Shown here one piece after another: positions 27,070 to 38,599 of a stretch of 64,000 nucleotides of DNA. Source of the DNA: Hemerocallis citrina (taxonomy: Eukaryota; Streptophyta; Magnoliopsida; Asparagales; Asphodelaceae); the NCBI GenBank assembly GCA_017893485.1, contig CM030364.1, positions 252,190,731-252,254,730 on the forward strand, given 5' to 3'. How positions within the stretch are numbered: position 1 is the stretch's first letter; each line of letters starts with the position of its first letter. The position numbers were made by a program, and so were the translations under genes. The notes under the pieces were generated by a model. It was not told the DNA's origin. It ran no database searches and saw nothing but the letters and a program-made list of their open reading frames with translations.

Positions 27070-30000
27070 ATGTCGCGCTCTCAGTCCGGATCCGAGACTA
27101 GCTCGTCGGGCCGCTCCGCGAAGAAAACCGAGTCAGAGACGTCTTCGTCCCTTAGTAAATATAAGGTTAAGAAGGAAGTCCTGACAAACCCAGGGTTGGA
27201 CGGTGGTGACGATGTAGTCTTCGTAGCGTCGCCGCTGAAATTCCGAAGACCGGGGAAGGAGCCCATGGACGAGGGCGAGGAGGTGGAAGTGAGAGAGGTG
27301 GATGTCGAGGATGACGAGGACGAGGAGGATGAGGATGAGCAGGATGCCGAGGGTGATGAGGAGGATCAGGATGCCGAGGATGTCGAGGGTGATGAGGAGG
27401 ATGAGGGAGAAGGGGAGGGCGCTCAAGAAGGTGCTGGCAAAGGCTCAGCAGGGGGGGTAGTCGAGGTCAGAGATGACCTTCCGCCTCTGCCACCTTTATC
27501 GATGCCGTCTCCTGAGAGGAAGGCTCGCCCTCGTTGGAAGAAGAGGAAGTTGAGCCTTCCGGACAGTCCCCCTCCTCCGGATAAATATGCCCCTAGACCG
27601 GGGTTGGAGTTTCCCCCGGTCTCCTTTAAAAATCTGGGGTCATCAGGATGTACCCCGACGATATCAAGAACATCGGCCCTGTTCCTCCCGTACCGGGCGA
27701 GGAGAGCCGCGTAAAGATTCGGATGGACAACATTCCGTGTATCTTGAGGATGGACTATCTTCATATCCTGAGGGCTGCCTACTTCATTCCTCGGGAGTTT
27801 GAAGTCTTCATTCCGAGCCCCGGTATTCGACCCACCACAACTCTTGCGCCGGGATATTGTATCTTTAGTGAGGATGCCTTTGTCTCGGGACTGAGGCTGC
27901 CGTTGCATCCCTTCGTCAAGAGGGTTTTAAATTGGGCGAAGCTATGCCCGATGCAGTGTGGCCCAAACTCTTGGAAGCACCTGATTTGTTTCATTCTGAA
28001 GTGCCAAGAGAAGGGTGTGACACCGAGGTTGACCTACTTCCGAGCCCTCTTGGGGATCAGCTCGCTTAGCGATGTGGAGGGGATATTTTACTTCTTGCCC
28101 AGGCCGCATAAAAAGGTGATGCACGGCCATCTGGATTCTATCAAAGGGCGGAAGGAGAAATACTTCGTGGTCTGGAATGAGGGGCCTTGGGGGATTCCGA
28201 CCTCGTGGAATTTCTTCAAGCCGAACCACAAACCTCCGAAGCGCAGCGACTTGACGGTCAAGGAGTGGAAGATGGTTGAGAAAATTGTTGGGGGGCACAG
28301 CATAGTGTGGCCTTGAGTGACGGAGCTACACCTGGCCCGGGCCGGACTGAGCCCAGCCGACCCTAGTATGTTTTCGTTCTGAATTTTTGCATCTTTCTGC
28401 CTTCGCGTTAACGTTAGCCCTTCTTCTTTTATTTTTGCAGAGATGATTTCCAAGCAGGTGGATGACAGGCGTGCCTTGCTAGCCATCGCCGAGAAGGCGA
28501 GAGCGGAGAAAAGGAAGAAGGCGGAGCAGGAGAAGCTGACCGCCCAAGCTGGGGGGTCTGACAAGGGACCAGCCCCGGTAGCCGAGGAGCCTCTCCCGCG
28601 AAGATGGCCAAGAAGGATCACTCCCATACGTTGAGGGCGCCTCGAGATGCGGGGGGCAGTTCGGGCAAAACTGTTGAAGCCCCAGGGAAGAGGCTTCCCC
28701 ACCTCGTCCCACTGCCGAGCAGATGGTAGGGCAACAAGGGCTGCGGCCCTTTGCTCCCGACTGGTCGATCGTACAGGGGGACACTCTGCTCAAGGGCCTC
28801 GTGGCCGTTGAGTTAGTCACGAAAGCCGCCACCGAGAGGGATCGGATGGCGCTGGCATCGCAGACGGCTGACCAGGCCTTCATGCGCTGGTCTCAGGCGT
28901 TGGTCTCGGTAAGTGCTTGAGACTTTGTATTTGTATATGGTTTGATCTTGGTGGAATTTTTTCTGACCTTTTCTCCTTCGGGCAGGCGATGTTCCACGGG
29001 CAGCACTTCCAAAAGTGCTTGGAGAGGGAGATCATTGTGGAGAGGAGGAATGCGGAGAAGTATCTCCGCGAGTTGAACAAGGTGAATGACGACCCGAAGG
29101 AGGCTCAGAGCATGGCAGTCGTCCACGAGGCCCAGATGACCCCAATCTTTGAGCATCACAAGAAGGACGTTGATCGCCTTAAGGAAAGGATCGAAAAGGA
29201 GGCAGAGAAGGGGCGGAAGGCCTTAGCGAGGATGGAGGCTGCGTCGGCGGAGGCCCTGATCATGGCGCAGGACGAGGCATACGAGCAGGCCATGGAGCAC
29301 TTCCGGAGGATCTACCCAGAGCAGAACGTGGATCACCTCCACTACGGTTGGCAGCCGGACCTTCCGCTGACTCCCGGTGGCGAGGAGATGGGGGACGGCC
29401 ATGCTGACGATGAGGTGCCACCCCCCCCCCCCCCCCCCCCCTCAAGCATAGACTAGGCTTTCTTTTTTTTTGAATGTACATGCCTCGTGCGAACTGGCCA
29501 CCGCAGTTTTGTATCCCTATTTTTGAAAGTAATGAAATATACTTTTTTGGCCGAGGCTTCGTAACTTGCACATTTTCTAGCTCTCCTTTGTGATGTTTGT
29601 TCTCATCTTTTGGTAGACGCACGAGGTCTCGGGTGCCGACCCTGTTTCTGCCGAGGGATCCCTAGTCCGAGCAGGGAAGGAGGCAATGGAGGCAGCTCTG
29701 GCTCGCCAGCGAAAATAGGCTCGGGACCGAGCTGCTGCAATGAACTATTTCATGAACAAGTCTAGGGAGCTCGGTCTGGAGGTGGCTCGTCTGAAGAAAG
29801 CCATAGCCGACCGGGACTGGTGGGTGATCGAGACGGATTGGTCCATCTCGGATGCCTCGAGTGGGTGGTCGGCTTCGGAGTCTTTCCTTTGCGGGGCCGT
29901 TGTTGAGAAGGAGTTGGAGATCCGCAGGCTGAAGTTGGTGTTGGGCGCGGGTTTGATCGAGGAGGCGAGCAACTCGACCCCGGGGCAGTCTCCGACATTT

Positions 30001-30117
30001 TTATTGGAGGGTGCCCAGCCAGAAGATGCGGGAAGCTCGGTGGCAGAGGTCTCTTCCCTGGTTGGTCCGGCCGAGCGTGAGAGGAGCCCCGAAGAGAGCA
30101 CCGAATTCAAATTTTAA
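27070..30117 (+). pseudogene. Antisense multi-exon gene of element B (Transposase_28-like, acidic and coiled-coil), decayed
   Basis: Encoded opposite to gag-pol. Exon 1 (27070-28365): serine-rich start, a long Asp/Glu run (about residues 70-120), a basic patch RWKKRKLS that could be a nuclear signal, then a domain resembling Pfam Transposase_28/PF04195 (GYCIFSEDAFVSGLRLPL, LCPMQCGPNSWK, KEKYFVVWNEG). Inferred introns: 28366-28440 (75 bp), 28909-28985 (77 bp, GTAAGT donor) and 29415-29616 (202 bp, phase 0). The last exons are rich in Glu/Lys/Ala heptads (coiled coil). Breaks: one-base frameshift near 27640, stops near 28315 and 29713, and a frameshift near 28610. An alternative end is the stop at 29456 inside intron 3, followed by 3'-UTR-like sequence. 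AATAAA lies at 30192. Function unknown. Confidence 0.65.
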
Positions 30118-30425
30118 GCCGGATGTGAGTGAGTTGTAAGCTGTGCATTGTCTTTGTACGGACGTTCATTGAGTTGTAAGCAATGAAAAATAATAAAAGC
30201 ATTCGATTTCCTGAACCTTGAGTCTTATTGGGTGAGAATGATTACCGAGCTCGGCACGCAGGAGGTCGCTGCCGAGGTGACTTGCTGCAATGGGCGCATA
30301 CGCAGCGGCGTTTCGTCTTTCGATAAGTCATTAATGGAAACGTTTTGCCTCCCCATGAGTATTTATGGCGACGTTTTGCCTTCTGCCGTTTGGTATTCCC
30401 AGACGCAATAACTGTGCGTCTCAGG

Positions 30426-30830
30426 GGGCTATATAACCCCCACTCCCCCTTGCTGGTTGTTAGGAAGTGAGTGTATGATCTCGCTTAATAAGGGTGCCTG
30501 CCGAAGGTGGGCACCCCAAAATTAAAATTTCTTTGAGGGCTCCGGATTGGAGGTTCACCAATCACCCTCGAACAATTCGGGATTTTGGCCTTGGGGGCTG
30601 TAAGACCCCGGGTTGTTCGTTGGTGAGTGGTGGGCCATTCGATTGGTTTGGAGGGTAGGAGAAAGCCGAGGGTCGGTGGCTCCCCTGCCGTCCTCGAACA
30701 GTTCGGGGTTTTGGCTCACAAAAACTGCAAACCCCGAGTTGTTCGCTGTCGAGAGGAGGGTCAACCAACCGACCTGAGGCTCGGGGCGTCTGCCGAAGGC
30801 AGACGCTCTAAATCTTAATGAAAATTTTGC
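30426..30830 (+). ncRNA. Candidate structured RNA module downstream of the antisense gene (element B)
   Basis: Two kinds of hairpin, each present twice. Small hairpins: 30492-30516 (11 pairs, GAA loop, two G-U type pairs) and 30786-30806 (9 perfect pairs, GAA loop); each is followed by an AT-rich tail (AATTAAAATTT, or TAAATCTTAATGAAAATTTT). Large hairpins: 30569-30581 pairing with 30607-30619 (13 pairs) and 30695-30708 with 30732-30745 (14 pairs). Wobbles are G-U only if the plus strand is transcribed. A TATATAA at 30430-30436 precedes the module. The equivalent in element D is at 56820-57140. No known RNA family recognised. Confidence 0.45.
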
Positions 30831-30840
30831 TGAAGTAGTC

Positions 30841-32514
30841 GTGGCTGAAGGTCGTCGCCGAGCATATTGGTCAAGGTGCTTTGAAGAAAGCCTCGGCCTT
30901 GCTCAGGGTCAACGACGAGCCCCCACACTTGTTCTCAAAAAGACGGTACGGGCATGGCTGGTGGTTACCGTCGTGCGCATGGGTTGATTGGCTTAAAGAA
31001 GCCCCAACCTATGCCAGGGGCAGATGCCGAGCCCCCACACCGGGGAGAATGCCGGTAATGGGCGTGGCTGAAGGTCGGCACCGAGCATGATGGTCGAGGT
31101 GCTTTGAAGAAAGTCTCGGCCGTGCTCGGGGTCGACGTCGAGCCCCCACACTTGTTCTCAGGGAAGACAGTACGGGCGTGGCTGGTGGTTGCCGCCGTGC
31201 GCATGGGTTGATCGGCTTGAAAAAGCCCTAACCTATGCCAGGGGCAGATGCCGAGCCCCCTCACCGGGGAGAAAGCCGGTAATGGGTGTGGCTGAAGGTT
31301 GGTGCCGAGCGTGATGGTCGAGGCACTTTGAAGAAAGCCTCGGCCGTGCTCGGGGTCGACGTCGAGCCCCCACACTTGTTTTCAGGAAGACAGTACGGGC
31401 GTGGCTGGCGGTTGCCGCCGTGCACAGGGGTTGATCGGCTTGAAGAAGCCCCAACCTATGCCAGGGGCAGATGCCGAGCCCCCACACCGGGGAGAAAGCC
31501 GGTAATGGGCGTGGCTGAAGGTCGGCGTGCGTGATGGTTGAGGTGCTTTGAAGAAAGCCTCGGCCGTGCTCGGGGTCGACGTCGAGCCCCCACACTTGTT
31601 CTCAGGACGACGGTACGGGTGTGGCTGGCGGTTGCCGCCGTGCGCAGGGGTTGATCGGCTTGAAGAAGCCCCAACCTATGCCAGGGGCAGATGCCGAGCC
31701 CCACACCGGGGAGAAAGCCGGTAATAGGTGTGGCTGAAGGTCAGCACTGAGCGTGATGGTCAAGGTGCTTTGAAGAAAGCCTCAGCCGTGCTCGGGGTCG
31801 ACGTTGAGCCCCTACACTTGTTCTCAGGAAGACGGTACGGGCGTGGCTGGCGGTTGCCGCCGTGCGCATGGGTTGATCGGCTTGAAGAAGCCCCAACCTA
31901 TGCCAGGGGCAGATGTCGAGCCCCCACACCGGGGAGAATGCCGGTAATGGGCGTGGCTGAAGGTTGGCGGTGAGCGTGATGGTCGAGGTGCTTTGAAGAA
32001 AGCCTCGGCCGTGCTCGGGGTCGACGTCGAGCCCCCACACTTGTTCTCAAGGAAGACGGTACGGGCGTGGCTGGCAGTTGTCGCCGTGCGCATGGGTTGA
32101 TCGGCTTGAAGAAGCCCCAACCTATGCCAGGGGCAGATGCCGAGCCCCCTCACCAGGGAGAAAGCCGGTAATGGGCGTGGCTGAAGGTCGGCACCGAGCA
32201 TGATGGTCGAGGTGCTTTGAAGAAAGCCTTGGCCGTGCTCGGGGTCGACGTTGAGCCCCCACACTTGTTCTCAGGAAGACGGTACGGGCATGGCTGGCGG
32301 TTGCCACCGTGTGCATGGGTTGATCGGCTTGAAGAAGCCCTAACCTATGCCAGGGGCAGATGCCGAGCCCCCACACCGGGAAGAAAGCCAGTAATGGGCA
32401 TGGCTGAAGGTCGGCACCGAGTGTGATGGTCGAGGTGCTTTGAAGAAAGCCTCGGCCGTGCTCGGGGTCGACGTCGAGTGCCCACACTTGTTTTCAGGAA
32501 GACGGTACGGACGT
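30841..32514. repeat. ~222-bp higher-order satellite array
   Basis: The marker CTTTGAAGAAAGCC recurs near 30880, 31101, 31327, 31546, 31768, 31991, 32216 and 32439, i.e. 219-226 bp apart, about 7.5 units. Each unit contains two related ~111-bp halves (GTCGAGCCCCCACACTTG and GCCGAGCCCCCACACCGG), so it is about four 55-bp modules. ORFs across it are repeat by-products. Confidence 0.9.
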
Positions 32515-32935
32515 ATCCGAACGTAGAGCAGTAAGCTTGTATGGGAAGCTTTTCTGGCACGCGATGCTGTCCGAGCGCCGAGCCGTAAGCTTGTAAGGGA
32601 AGCCTTTATGGCTCGCGATGCTGTCTGAGTGCCGAGCCCATAATCTTGTAAGGGAAGCTTTTCTGTCTCGCGATGCTATCCGAGCACTGAGCTCGTCAGC
32701 TTGTAAGGGAAGCTTTTCTGGCTCGCGATGCTATCCGAGCACCGAACCCGTAAGCTTGTAAGGGAAGCTTTTCTGGCTCGCGATGCTATCTGAGCACCGA
32801 GCCCGTAAGCTTGTAAGGGAAGCTTTTCTGGCTCGCGATGCTATCCGAGCACCGAGCCCATAAACTTGTAAGGGAAGCTTTTCTGGCTCGCGATGCTATC
32901 CGAGCGCCGAGCCCGAAACATGTTTTTTAACGGGA
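32515..32935. repeat. 55-bp satellite array between the 222-bp array and pol
   Basis: About eight units of AGCTTGTAAGGGAAGCTTTT and CTCGCGATGCTATCCGAGC at 55-bp spacing (for example 32701, 32756, 32811). Confidence 0.9.
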
Positions 32936-33056
32936 ATCAATACGAAGCCACAAACTTGTTTTAAGAAAGATGGCATATTTACAACAAATTTGAACTTTAC
33001 ACAAAACGAGGCATGACGTGCCGATTACATTCTTCATAATTTACATGAGATGGAGG

Positions 33057-34538
33057 CTAGTCCTCTCCCCCTAGGAACTTGATGAGGTGCTCCGCATTCC
33101 AGGGCCTCTTGACAGCCTTGCCTTCTGAGTTGGTTAGGTGGTACGTTCCTGGACGCACAACCTCAGATACTTTGTAAGGGCCCTCCCAGTTTGGGGCTAA
33201 TTTTCTTTTCTGGCCGGAACTAGATATAGGCAACTTTCGGAGGACGAGATCTCCGAGTTTGATGTCGGTGGGACGCACCTTCTTGTTGTAGAACTTTTCG
33301 ATCCTTTGTTGGTAGATACTCCTTTGGATGGCGGACTTCTCCCTAACCTCGTCTATGAGGTCCAGGTTGGCTCAAAGCTGTGCAGAGTTACTTGCCTCAT
33401 CGAAGGCCATTATCCGGGGTGAGGGGATCCTGATTTCCAGTGGGATGACGGTCTCCACACCGTATGTCAGATTGAATGGCGACTCTCCCATGGGGATTCT
33501 CTTTGTCGTCCGGTGGGCCCAGAGAACGCTTGATAGCTCATCGACCCAAAACCCCTTAGAAGAGTTATCGAGTCGCTTCTTGAGACCGTCGAAGATTTGG
33601 CGGTTCGCATTCTCGGCTTGACCGTTGGACTGGGGGTGGCATACCGAAAAGAAGCACTGCTGGATCTTGAGATCTTCGTAGAACTTTAGAAAATGCTTAC
33701 CCGCAAACTGAGTACCATTGTCCGTGATGAGTACCTGTGGGATCCCAAACTGACAGACGATGTGTTTCCAGAAAAACTGTCGGGTCTGTTGCTCGGTGAT
33801 CGTTGCTAGCAGCTCTGCCTCAATCCACTTCGTGAAGTAGTCGATCGCCACAATGTGAAACTTTCTTTGGCCCGTTGCCTTCGGAAATGGGCCTACCAGA
33901 TCCATCCCCCACATTGCAAAGGGGGTCGGATTGGCCATGGAACGGAGATTTGCTTGCGGAGCCCTCTTCACGGGAGAGAACCGTTGGCAGGGACCGCACT
34001 TCCTCACTAGGGCGAGAGCGTCTTGCAGCATAGTGGGCCAGTAGTACCCATGATTCAAAGCCTTTCGTGCTAGTGAGCGGCTTCCCATATGGCATCCGCT
34101 GATCCCCTCATGTAGCTCCTTGAGGGCATACTTTGCTTCATCAGGGGTCAGGCAGCGGAGGTAGGGCCGGCCATCCGTTGTTGTGTAGGACCTTTTGAAG
34201 AGGGTTGCATCGATTATGGCGAACCTTTCTGAACGGACCCTGACCCGCCTTGCTTCGGCCCGGTCTTCGGGGAGCTTTCCCTTGATTAGAAATTTCTTGA
34301 TAAGAGTGGTCCAGTCGTCGAGAGGAGCACTGGCTTCAACGCATATAGCCTCAGGGAAGTCGGTGCTTGGCTTCAGCAGGATTTCAATCAGGACGGTTCG
34401 GTCGAGGCCTTCAAAGGATGAGGAAGCTAACTTTGACAAGGCATCGGCCTGAGCGTTCTGCTCCCTGGGGATTCTTAAGACGGCCGACTCGTCGAAGGAC
34501 GTTAATAGCCGGTGGACTACGGCCAGGTATCTGATCAT
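33057..34538 (-). pseudogene. Element B integrase, broken
   Basis: Minus strand from 34538: end of RNase H/linker (IPREQNAQADALSKLASSS), the zinc-binding domain (HEGISGCHMGSRSL, KCGPCQRFS), the catalytic core (MDLVGPFPKATGQRKF, VAIDYFTKWIEAELL, LITDNGTQFAG and SNGQAENANR supplying the acidic residues) and a C-terminal GPY-like region (NWEGPYKVSEVVRPGTYHL). There is no chromodomain, which fits the Tat lineage. The only break inside is a TGA near 33370, where element D has Arg. The protein stops at 33057. Confidence 0.9.
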
Positions 34539-34940
34539 TCAATCATCACGGGCTTTGTACTCCCCAGTGATCTGGTTGACCACAAGCTGAGAGTCGCTAA
34601 AGGCCCTGATCTGTCTGGCACCGGCCTGATGAGCCAGGGTGAGCCCGGTGATCATGGCCTCGTACTCGGCCTCGTTGTTAGAGGTCGGAAAGTTGAGGCA
34701 GAGGCAGTATTGAAGGAGAAAACCATCTGGACCCCGCAGAATGATGCCCGCACCACTCCCCGCTTCGCAAGAGGAACCGTCGATGTAAACTTTCCACATC
34801 TGGTCGGCTTCCTTACTTGTCGGCTGCTCGGAGATGGTGCATTCCGTGATGAACTCGGCGAGGGCCTGCCTTTGATGGCCATCCTTGGGTGATAGCCGAT
34901 GTCGTACTGACTGAGCTCGATCGACCACTTGACTAGTCAT
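34539..34940 (-). pseudogene. Second (archaeal-like) RNase H domain of element B
   Basis: WKVYIDGSSCEAGSGAGIIL, NNEAEYEAMITGL and FSDSQLVVNQITGEY match the D-E-D pattern of the additional RNase H that Tat/Ogre-lineage elements carry between the standard RNase H and integrase. Its catalytic residues look intact. A TGA at 34539-34541 separates it from the integrase. Confidence 0.85.
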
Positions 34941-34949
34941 CCCGAGCTC

Positions 34950-35959
34950 TCAGGCTTATAGAGCACGACCTTCAGGGGTTGATCCGTGAGTACCTAGACT
35001 GAGTGTGCCTGAAAATAGGGGCGGAGCTTTCATGCGGCCATGACCAAGGCGTATGCTATCTTCTCCATCCTGGAATATCTGGTCTCGGCATCTAGCAGGA
35101 CCTTGCTCACATAGTACAGAGGCTTTTGGACTCCTTCCTCTTCTCAAACGAGGCCGACGCTAAGCACATTCTCCGAAGCCAAAAGGTAGAGCCAGAGCGG
35201 CTCACCTGGTTCGGGCTTGCTGAGGAGAGGAGGGTTGGCGAGGTACTCTTTTAATTGGGTGAAGGCCTCTTGTTGCTGAGTACCCCATTTGAACCTTCCA
35301 GTTCTGCGCAATGCCTTAAAGAACAGAAGGGACTTCTCTTCAGACTTGGAAAGGAAACGACCGATGGTCGCCAGTCTCCCCATTAGCCTCTGGACTTCTT
35401 TTGTGTTCCTGCGAGGGGCCATGTCTATTATGGCCTAGATTTTTTCGGGGTTCGCCTCGATGCCGCGTTGGCTAACGATGCACCCTAAAAACTTTCTCGG
35501 GGAGACGCCGAATGCACACTTCGCCGGATTGAGCCTTATGTTGTGGGTTCGAAGGACCCCAAAGGCCTCTTCCTGGTCGGCAACATGATTCTGTCCCTGT
35601 TGGCTTTTGACGAGCATGTCGTCAACGTACACCTCCATGTTACGCTCGATTTGATCTTTGAAGACTCGGTTAATGAGCCTCTGGTAAGTAGCACCGGTGT
35701 TCTTCAGCCCGAAGGGCATAACCCGGTAGCAGTAGAGTCCTTGGTCCGTGACGAATGACGTTTTTACGATGTCGGAAGGAAACATCCGGATCTGGTTATA
35801 GTCTGAGAAGGCATCCATGAAGGATAGGAGCTCATGACCCGATGTGGTGTCGATAAGAGCATCAATACTGGGGAGAGGGAACAGATCCTTGGGGCACGCC
35901 TTATTGAGGTCGGTGAAATCTATGCAGATCCTCCAGTTCCCGCTCACCTTCTTGACCAT
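34950..35959 (-). pseudogene. Element B reverse transcriptase and first RNase H, broken
   Basis: The RT reads WRICIDFTDLNKACPKD, FPLPSIDALIDTTSG, LSFMDAFSDYNQIRM and an intact YVDDMLVKS catalytic motif. Continuing past stops at 35435 and 35144 are the tether (RLMGRLATIGRFLSKSEEK) and the degraded first RNase H (LYLLASENVLSVGLV, KPLYYVSKVL). Several further stops occur between 35144 and 34941. Just upstream of 35959 the RT N-terminus is also interrupted. Confidence 0.88.
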
Positions 35960-36043
35960 GACGATGTTCGCCAGTCACTCAGGGTATCTGACCTCTTGTA
36001 TGAAGCGCGTAGACATGAGCTTGTCTACTTCCGCATTCACCAC

Positions 36044-36763
36044 CTACTGTCGCTCCGGAGCGAACTTGCGTCGCTTTTGGACAACCAGCTTCGACCCGGG
36101 GATCACACTGAGTTTGTGCATGATGAGATCCTCAGAGATACCGGGCATGTCAAAAGGCTTCCATGCGAAGAGGTCGACATTGCGGCGAATACAGCCGATC
36201 AGGGCGGACTTGAGGTTAGAAGCGAGGGAGCAGCTTACTCGGAAGCATTTTGACGCATCCTCTATCTTGAACAAGACATCTTCTAGCTCATCTGCCAGTT
36301 CTGGTTCCAGCTGGGTTCTCTTGGGCTGTAGCTCGACAGCATCGAGGGGAAATACCCCGCCCCCGATTGCCGTCATGTAGCACGATCGGGCTGCTTCTTG
36401 GTTTCCTCGGACAACTCTGACACCAATGTTGGTTGGGAACTTCATCTTCTGGTGGTAGGCCGAGGGAACCGCCTGGAGGGAGCAGAGACCGGGACGGCCG
36501 AGTATGGCATTGTAGGCTGCCTTGACGTTGACAACCATGAAATCCATTGACTCAGTCCTTCGGTGCGGAGTCGTGCCCGCGGTGACATCTAAAGTGACGA
36601 TACCCTCTATTACCACCGAGACCCCGGAGAATCCATGTAGTGTGTATCCGGCTGGTTTTAGCTTATCTCGAGAGAGCTTCACGTTCTCAAAGGCCTCGAG
36701 GAAGAGGATGTTTACTGAGCTTCCGTTGTCAACGAGGATGCGTCGAACCTCGAAGTTCCCCAT
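36044..36763 (-). pseudogene. Element B protease and start of pol
   Basis: Retropepsin-like segment: RRILVDNGSSVNILF carries the D-x-G active site and AILGRPGL is the conserved second motif. It extends to the region before RT (CIRRNVDLFAWKPFDMPGI). Sequence upstream to 37122 links to gag but is interrupted by stops. Confidence 0.85.
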
Positions 36764-37122
36764 GCCAAGGCTGACAACGAGTGCGTCACAGTGCGGGAGC
36801 CGAACTCCTTCCAGGTCTTCTCCCGAGAAGGAGATAGGGAGCTGCTAGACCTGGGGGGAGGGGGGGCCCTGGACGGCGTTGACATCCCGGATGAATGCCT
36901 TGCGGGAAGTGTTGGACTCCCCTTCCAATGGCCCTCTGTGGACGCAATGTAAGATGGCCTGACCCTCGGGCTATTCAGGCTCCTGGTCCCCCTCGGGACG
37001 CTGTCTGGATGCTCGAGGAGGAGGGGAAACCCTCCGGTTCCTTGTATCCCTCTGGTCCCAGGCATTTTCCCGTTTGAACTCCCGGAGGTACCCTCGTTGG
37101 ATGAGGGCCTCAATTTCGTCCT

Positions 37123-38162
37123 TCAGGGCACGACAATGATCTGTGTCGTGCCCGTTGTCACGGTGAAAGCGGCAGTAGAACCGCTGATCCCTCTTCTTGC
37201 TAGTGTTGTTGGACGGTCGGGAGGGGGGGACTGCACGAGATTACTGTCTTCGATTGCTAAGAGAATGGTGGACACATTCTGTGTCAGAGGAGTGTATCTC
37301 TCGAAGCGAGGGACCGGCGGGACCTTTTTCGTGGCGCCTCCGTCTCTCGGAGCTTTCTTTGCGGGCTCGACCTCGTCAGCCTTGCGCTTTCCCTTCACAG
37401 GAACTTCTCTTGATTCATCTGGATTTAGGGCCTCTTCGGCCCGGATGTACTTCTCGACCCGATTGAGGAGGTCGGGAAAGTCTACCGGGGGCTTCTTCGC
37501 CAGAGAGGCCTTTAGCTGTCCGTGCCAGACGTTGTGTCGGAAAGCTGTCGAGGCAACGCCAGGGTCGAGGGAAGAGACCGACCTCGCCTCGGCATTGAAC
37601 CTTCGGACGAATACCCGGAGCGAATCCCCTTCCTTCTGCCGGAGGCCAAGTAGGGATGTACTTGTCCTTTCGGCCTTTTGGCTAGTCACAAAGTGGGCAA
37701 GGAAGTTGCCCTCCAATTGGTCGAAAGAATAGATGGAGCCGGGGTGAGCTTGGAGAACCATTCCCGAGCCGGGCCCCGGAGGGTGGCGGGGAAGGCATGG
37801 CACAGGAGGGGATCCGATGCGTTGTGAATCATCATGAGGGTTTTGAAGCCCTCCATGTGATCAGCAGGATCGCCCTCGCCGTCATAGGTCTCGAATTGAG
37901 GTGGACGGAAGTTCCGGGGCATCTCCGCTTGCAGGATGAGGGCGGAGAAAGAAGGTCGGACGGGCTTGTATCCCTGAGCCGTCCTTGGGCCGCCGTCGCC
38001 GAAGTGGTTGAGGCGGTCTTCCATTTCTTGGAGGCACTTCAGGAGGTCAATGTCATACTCCGGCTGGATAGTTGGGGCGCGAGACACGCTGGCCTTGGCA
38101 TCCGAATGTGTGCGGGAATGGCGGACGTTCTCATCGACAGGGGTCCCCCGGATGGCCTCCAT
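37123..38162 (-). pseudogene. Element B gag, frameshifted
   Basis: Two overlapping frames (38162-37686 and 37803-37123) together cover a Tat-type gag: MPRNFRPPQFETYDGEGDP, MHNA-like MIHNASDPLLCHAFPATL, then FDQLEGNFLAHFVTSQK and KEGDSLRVFVRRFNAEAR. One frameshift lies in the overlap. A charged stretch with VKGKRKADEVEPAKK follows. No clear CCHC knuckle was seen. Confidence 0.85.
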
Positions 38163-38579
38163 GATCTCATTCCGGAAGTCTTGGAATTCTTGGTAGGTGA
38201 CCGGGGCCCGTTCGGCTCGATTTGGTTGAGCGGTCTGTCGCCTGCCGACGCGGCTGAGTGCCGGCCCCCGCCCTTGGGACGAAGGCTTTGGATGGTTTGG
38301 GGCCGAGTTGGAAGCGGCCCCTCCCCTGCTGCGGCTAGCCTATCGGTTCAGGATTACCACCCATAGGTCGGGCTGGACCGAACGGGAGGCACTTGGTTGG
38401 TGTGCGTGACTGACCCCCGGGTTGTTGGATCCATGAGCGTCGGCGGCGATGCCCTGTGGAGGCACGTCCTGTCGACGTACAGAGGTAACAGCTCTAGTGG
38501 CTTTGAGCGCCATGTGAGCTCGGGTTGATGGGGGTACCATTGACGGCTGAGCACGGGCCGGTGTCTGCAATAGAAAGTT

Positions 38580-38598
38580 TCCCACAGACGGTGCCAAC
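38580..38598 (-). other. Primer binding site of element B
   Basis: On minus, TTGGCACCGTCTGTGGG follows the 5' LTR after two or three bases. This wording is common in Tat-lineage elements; I do not assign the tRNA with certainty. Confidence 0.65.
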
Positions 38599-38599
38599 C

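Noticed and set aside
30965..32560. Stacked ORFs rich in Arg/Pro over the 222-bp array
   Set aside because: 222 is a multiple of three, so any open frame repeats; the proteins resemble nothing known and both strands are open.
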